Source of the DNA: Mesorhizobium sp. BR1-1-16
GTDB taxonomy: Bacteria; Pseudomonadota; Alphaproteobacteria; Rhizobiales; Kaistiaceae
DNA: 42,079 nt
Assembly: GCF_020165495.1 (NCBI RefSeq)
Contig: NZ_JAIUIE010000021.1
Span: forward strand, 1 to 42,079
Reading direction: 5' to 3'
The position numbers were made by a program, and so were the translations under genes. The notes beneath the pieces are model-generated. The model was not told the origin of the DNA and did not search any database. It worked only from the letters and a program-made list of their open reading frames with translations. This document shows, piece by piece, positions 39,033 through 42,079 of this stretch; positions within the stretch are counted from its first letter, which is position 1; each line of letters begins with the position of its first letter.

Positions 39033-41171
39033 TCAGTTGGTAGCCGAGTCGTCGCTGGCTGCCGCGAGCTTCGAGCCTGCCGGGGCACCCAGCAGGGCAT
39101 CGATCCGCGTCTTCTCTGACTTGAAGTCGGCCAGCATCTCGCCCTGCAGGACGCGGCCGCGCGGCAGGCGAACGCGTAGGGGATCGACCGGCTTGTCGTT
39201 GATGCGAACTTCGTAATGGAGATGCGGTCCGGTGGAGAGGCCGGTCGAGCCGACATAGCCGATGATCTGGCCCTGGCGAACCTTCACGCCCGGCCGGATA
39301 CCGCGCGCGATGGACGACTGGTGACCGTAAGCCGTCTCATAACCGTTCGTGTGCCGGATCAGCGTGAAGTTGCCATAGCCGGACGACCAGCCGGCCTTCT
39401 CGACGGTGCCGTTGCCGGCAGCCATGATGGGGGTTCCGCGCGGCGCTGCCCAGTCGACGCCGGGATGCAGCCGCACATAGCCGAGAATCGGATGGCGGCG
39501 ATAACCGAAGGGCGAGCGGACGATGCCGACAGTCATCGGCTTGCGGACCAGGAACTTCTTGGCGCTGCGGCCGTCCTCGTCGAAATAGTCGATGACGCCG
39601 TCATCCGGTGAGCGGTAGCGGTAATAGCGCTTGGTCGTGCCATCGAGCGTGATCGAGACGTAGAGAATCTCATCGTCGGCATCGCTCGCCCCATCCTCCG
39701 GCAGCGAGTGGAACACCTCGATGCTGTCGCCGGGCGAAATGCGCGACTGGAAATCGACGTCATAGGAGAGGATTCGCACGAGTTCCGTGATCAGCGGCTC
39801 GGGAATCTGCTGCTCGCGCGCCGTCTCATAGAGCGAATCATAAAGATTGGGCATCGGACCGGCATCGTCGGGCGCAGGCGTGTCGGCCGTATCGAATTCG
39901 GCATCCGTCGAGCTCTCGGGCTCGTCAGCGCGCACGAAACTATCGTCGTCGCGCCGGGCGACAGTCGCCTGATGCACGCCTTGATCATAGAGCGAGACGC
40001 GGAGCGCGCGTACGGCGTCCCCTTCGCGGGCGACGAGCAGGCGCAGTTTCTGGCCGATCTTCAGGTCGCTGAGATCGACGAGACCCGACATCGCCGACAC
40101 GATCGCCGTCGCGTCGCTGTCGCTGATGCCGTTTTCAGCCAGAACGGCCTGCAGCGGTTCCTTCTTGTCGACCGAAGCGATCTGTTCCTCGGTCTCGGTC
40201 GTGGGCGCCGATTTCGCGACGAAGGAAACATTTTCCGGCACGATCTTGACGCCGAGCGCTGCAAAAGGATCGGCGCCGGTATCGCCGAAGCTGAACCGCT
40301 CGGGATCGACATAGGGCATCGCCGCGATGACGCCCGGGCCGGCAGCCGGGGCGATGGCGCGGGCGGCCTCCTCCGCTTCGGCCACCGTGATGGCGGATTC
40401 GTTCTTGTCAGCGGGCTCGTCGAGCGGGAACGGGCTCACCTTGACCGAGACTTCGCCCTCGACATCGGCGCCGTAGATCTGCTCCTGCCCGGCTGCTACG
40501 GGCGCAGACGCGGCATCGGCTGTCGCATCCATCCCGTCGCCGTCACCGCTGCCATCGGCCGCTGCGGCGGAGTCGACGGGCACGCTGTCCTCGCCATCGC
40601 CCGATGCGCCCTCGTCGCTGACGACGCCAAGCTTCTCACTGCCGGCAATCGGCTCTGGCGCGGGCGGGTCGCTCTCGGCGCCAGCGAGCTTCATGGGATC
40701 GAAGCGAGGCACGTCAGTGCTCAGATCCGTGATGGTCGTTGCCAGCGCGGTGGTGATCCGCGCAAAAGGCTTCATCTTGATCAAGTCGCGATCGCCCTGG
40801 CGGCTGACCGTGGAAACCTGGATCACCTGCCGGTCGGAGACCGGCTCGCGCGTCGGCTTGATGCGATCGGCTTTATGCCCGGTGCCGAGCCCGTCGCCAT
40901 TCTGCGCGCTGGTGAGGCGCCCGATCTCGGGCGCGACGGCAAGCTGATGACGACCGTCGAGCGCCGCCATCAAGGCGCCGCCCATCAGAATGGTCGACGT
41001 CAGTCCGGTCAGGATAGTGCCGGTGAGCCAGCGGATGGAGACGGCGTGGCGCTGTGGCGCGCCCTTCTGAAGGCCGACAGTGAGGGCGGGTTCGCGGCCG
41101 AGATCGATCTCGTCGCTGATGCCCGCTCCGGCCGGTCCCCTGATGGCCGCGCCTCTCACCAAACCTCTCAC
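39033..41171 (-). CDS. M23 family (LytM-type) metallopeptidase
   Basis: Predicted membrane-anchored murein endopeptidase of about 712 residues. An N-terminal cytoplasmic segment leads to one membrane helix (IRWLTGTILTGLTSTILMGG, about 46-68). A long acidic Ala/Ser/Asp-rich region follows, then a LysM/OapA-like part with MSGLVDLSDLKIGQKLRLLV. The C-terminal M23 domain has the zinc ligands H and D in LHPGVDWAAPRGTPIMAAG and the HxH motif in STGPHLHYEVRI, so catalysis is expected. Start choice is uncertain: GTG 41171 (GGAG nearby) or GTG 41159 (AGAGG 4 bases upstream). The frame is open to 41513 without family features. Confidence 0.9.
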   Translation of the reverse strand: MRGLVRGAAIRGPAGAGISDEIDLGREPALTVGLQKGAPQRHAVSIRWLTGTILTGLTSTILMGGALMAALDGRHQLAVAPEIGRLTSAQNGDGLGTGHKADRIKPTREPVSDRQVIQVSTVSRQGDRDLIKMKPFARITTALATTITDLSTDVPRFDPMKLAGAESDPPAPEPIAGSEKLGVVSDEGASGDGEDSVPVDSAAAADGSGDGDGMDATADAASAPVAAGQEQIYGADVEGEVSVKVSPFPLDEPADKNESAITVAEAEEAARAIAPAAGPGVIAAMPYVDPERFSFGDTGADPFAALGVKIVPENVSFVAKSAPTTETEEQIASVDKKEPLQAVLAENGISDSDATAIVSAMSGLVDLSDLKIGQKLRLLVAREGDAVRALRVSLYDQGVHQATVARRDDDSFVRADEPESSTDAEFDTADTPAPDDAGPMPNLYDSLYETAREQQIPEPLITELVRILSYDVDFQSRISPGDSIEVFHSLPEDGASDADDEILYVSITLDGTTKRYYRYRSPDDGVIDYFDEDGRSAKKFLVRKPMTVGIVRSPFGYRRHPILGYVRLHPGVDWAAPRGTPIMAAGNGTVEKAGWSSGYGNFTLIRHTNGYETAYGHQSSIARGIRPGVKVRQGQIIGYVGSTGLSTGPHLHYEVRINDKPVDPLRVRLPRGRVLQGEMLADFKSEKTRIDALLGAPAGSKLAAASDDSATN

Positions 41172-41652
41172 GGCTCCGTCTTCTCCCCGTCGCCGGTCCT
41201 TGAATGCGGCCGGCTTGCCATCAAAACGGCCCCAGCGAGGCCACGAAACTTGACGCCTCGACAGGGTCAAGTCAACGCGGCTCTCCGGCAAAGGCCAGCA
41301 AAACCGCCATGGGCTTGCGATCTGGTCGCAATAGAAGGTGCCCGCCGCCGTGGGCGCTGCTCCCGCTTGCGAGACCATGGTGCTCGCAAGCGAAGAAGCA
41401 TCGAAAGCTGCAATCCCGGGCGTCAGCCCAGGAAGTCTCGGAAGAAGTAGGGCGCGACGCGTCGCGCAGTCACCCGCGCGAACCCGCTGTCTCGGCTCCC
41501 AAGATGTCATCAATATGGCCGGTGCCAGCGCGGGCTCTGCGCCTGAAGAAGCGATATTCCCGCGCTATCGTCTGAAAGGGACGTGCTGCGGAGGCGGCTC
41601 AGAAAACGTGTCGGCATCGTCGGCTGTGGAAAAGATGGGAAGAGGCGGACCG

Positions 41653-41674
41653 AAACGGCGCATACCCGCCGTTT
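41653..41674. repeat. inverted repeat, 8-bp arms
   Basis: AAACGGCG (41653-41660), spacer CATACC and CGCCGTTT (41667-41674) are exact reverse complements. It could be an operator or a small hairpin; T-run support is weak (TTTG). Confidence 0.6.
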
Positions 41675-41694
41675 GTCCCACCTGCCGGCAAAGG

Positions 41695-41703
41695 TTATTC
41701 ACA
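41695..41703 (+). promoter_or_regulatory. DnaA-box match
   Basis: TTATTCACA fits the DnaA consensus TTATNCACA exactly. A second site TGTGGAAAA (41625-41633) is one mismatch from the reverse complement of TTATCCACA. They lie about 50-130 bases upstream of the first rRNA-type promoter. Confidence 0.45.
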
Positions 41704-41753
41704 GCGGCGAGATGCGTTCCCGACCGTTCGATGCATTTTTCCGAAAGCCGTTG

Positions 41754-41782
41754 TTGACACCCGGGCCGGCAATCCGTAGATA
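41754..41782 (+). promoter_or_regulatory. upstream rRNA-operon promoter
   Basis: TTGACA (41754-41759) and TAGATA (41777-41782) are spaced by 17 bases. This is the best consensus-like promoter in the window and points toward the rRNA leader. Confidence 0.75.
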
Positions 41783-41854
41783 ACAACCACCGACGCGGTT
41801 GACGCAGTTGACGGCGGGCGGCGAACTCGTCTCCGAGTTTGGTTGTTTTGGGGC

Positions 41855-41882
41855 TTGACTGGCTGCCGAGAGGTGGTTAGAA
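41855..41882 (+). promoter_or_regulatory. downstream rRNA-operon promoter
   Basis: TTGACT (41855-41860) and TTAGAA (41877-41882) are spaced by 16 bases, a form often seen ahead of alphaproteobacterial rRNA operons. It lies 100 bases after the first promoter, giving a tandem pair. Confidence 0.7.
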
Positions 41883-41889
41883 GGGCGCC

Positions 41890-42079
41890 ATCGCTGCCGG
41901 GAACGGAAGCGGTTCTGGCGAGCCTGATGGCTCTGCCAAAGAGTTTTTCGGAAGGCTGAAGAGCTTTCTGGTGGAAGCGAGCCGGTGACGGCGGTTTCCT
42001 CTGATCGACGGTTTCTGCCGTCAGTTGTTTGACAATTTCATAGGAAGAAAGAGAAACGTAGGCGGCGTTGTCCTTGCGG
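41890..42079 (+). other. 5' leader of an rRNA operon (16S gene lies beyond the window)
   Basis: The sequence ends in a motif very like rhizobial 16S leaders: TTGTTTGACAAT (42025-42036), similar to boxA antitermination sites, then GAAGAAAGAGAAACGTAGGC. A 7-bp stem TGACGGC (41986-41992) with GCCGTCA (42017-42023) is possible. The 16S start itself is not reached, so the call rests on leader resemblance and on the tandem promoters. Confidence 0.75.

Larger units (their letters stand above)
41172..41753. other. gene-free region between the M23 peptidase and the rRNA leader
   Basis: About 580 bases with open frames on both strands but no recognisable protein. It contains a perfect DnaA-box match, a near match, and an 8-bp inverted repeat, reported separately. 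It should also hold the promoter of the M23 peptidase gene. Confidence 0.5.

Noticed and set aside
39708-41450. A 580-codon plus-strand frame opposite the M23 peptidase gene
   Set aside because: The M23 zinc motifs and membrane helix on the minus strand are clear; the plus-strand translation has no recognisable features.
41204-41575. Plus-strand open frame upstream of the rRNA leader
   Set aside because: Overlaps the 5' end of the M23 gene and has no ribosome binding site or recognisable protein features.

Overview
The window is a high-GC, densely packed chromosomal segment from an alphaproteobacterium, most likely of the order Hyphomicrobiales (Rhizobiales). The case rests on gene order and family choice: DUF2794, DUF1178, DUF2161 and DUF4167 proteins, the run comF–grxC–nitrilase–DUF1178–ubiG, the run lysC–ptsP–prfA–prmC–DUF4167–clpB, and a right edge that reads like the leader of a rhizobial rRNA operon. 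I cannot name the genus from sequence alone. No insertion sequence, integrase, phage gene, CRISPR array or tRNA was found. The segment looks like core chromosome with a few accessory inserts.

Layout. 1-3.4 kb: leuB (leucine synthesis), rpmF (ribosomal protein L32) and an EAL phosphodiesterase with a degenerate GGDEF domain. 3.4-6.0 kb, minus strand: tesA, an aldo/keto reductase, thpR and phhB, reading leftwards as a likely operon. 6.1-9.3 kb: the ABC exporter pair ybbA-ybbP, divergent from tesA as in Escherichia coli. 9.5-14.1 kb: a Bax-inhibitor-1 family membrane protein, an acetyltransferase, DUF2794, accA (fatty acid synthesis) and a YafK-type murein L,D-transpeptidase lipoprotein. 14.1-15.2 kb: a small accessory cassette with an HxlR regulator, a near-perfect palindromic operator, a 58-residue TfoX-N-like fragment and a four-helix membrane protein. 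15.3-21.8 kb: secA, divergent from a parvulin isomerase, then argJ, an acetyltransferase and mutT. 21.8-26.8 kb: a DUF2161 nuclease-fold protein, a methyltransferase, comF, grxC, a nitrilase-family amidase, DUF1178 and ubiG. 26.9-28.1 kb: a divergent cupin/TetR pair sitting inside an otherwise conserved block. 28.2-38.3 kb: lysC, ptsP (nitrogen PTS enzyme I), prfA, prmC, DUF4167 and clpB. 38.6-41.2 kb: a small secreted protein and an M23 (LytM-type) murein endopeptidase. 41.2-42.08 kb: a gene-free region with two rRNA-type promoters and the start of an rRNA operon leader.

How the genes work together. Several neighbours share a process. prfA and prmC encode release factor 1 and the enzyme that methylates its GGQ motif, and they overlap by 4 bases. 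The L,D-transpeptidase and the M23 peptidase both act on the cell wall. secA and the parvulin act in protein export. ybbA-ybbP overlap by 4 bases and form one transporter, with TesA as the conserved divergent partner.

I did not find a convincing new system. The best leads are the HxlR cassette with its palindrome and TfoX-like fragment, the structured 440-base region ahead of accA, and the 456-base gap between prmC and the DUF4167 gene.
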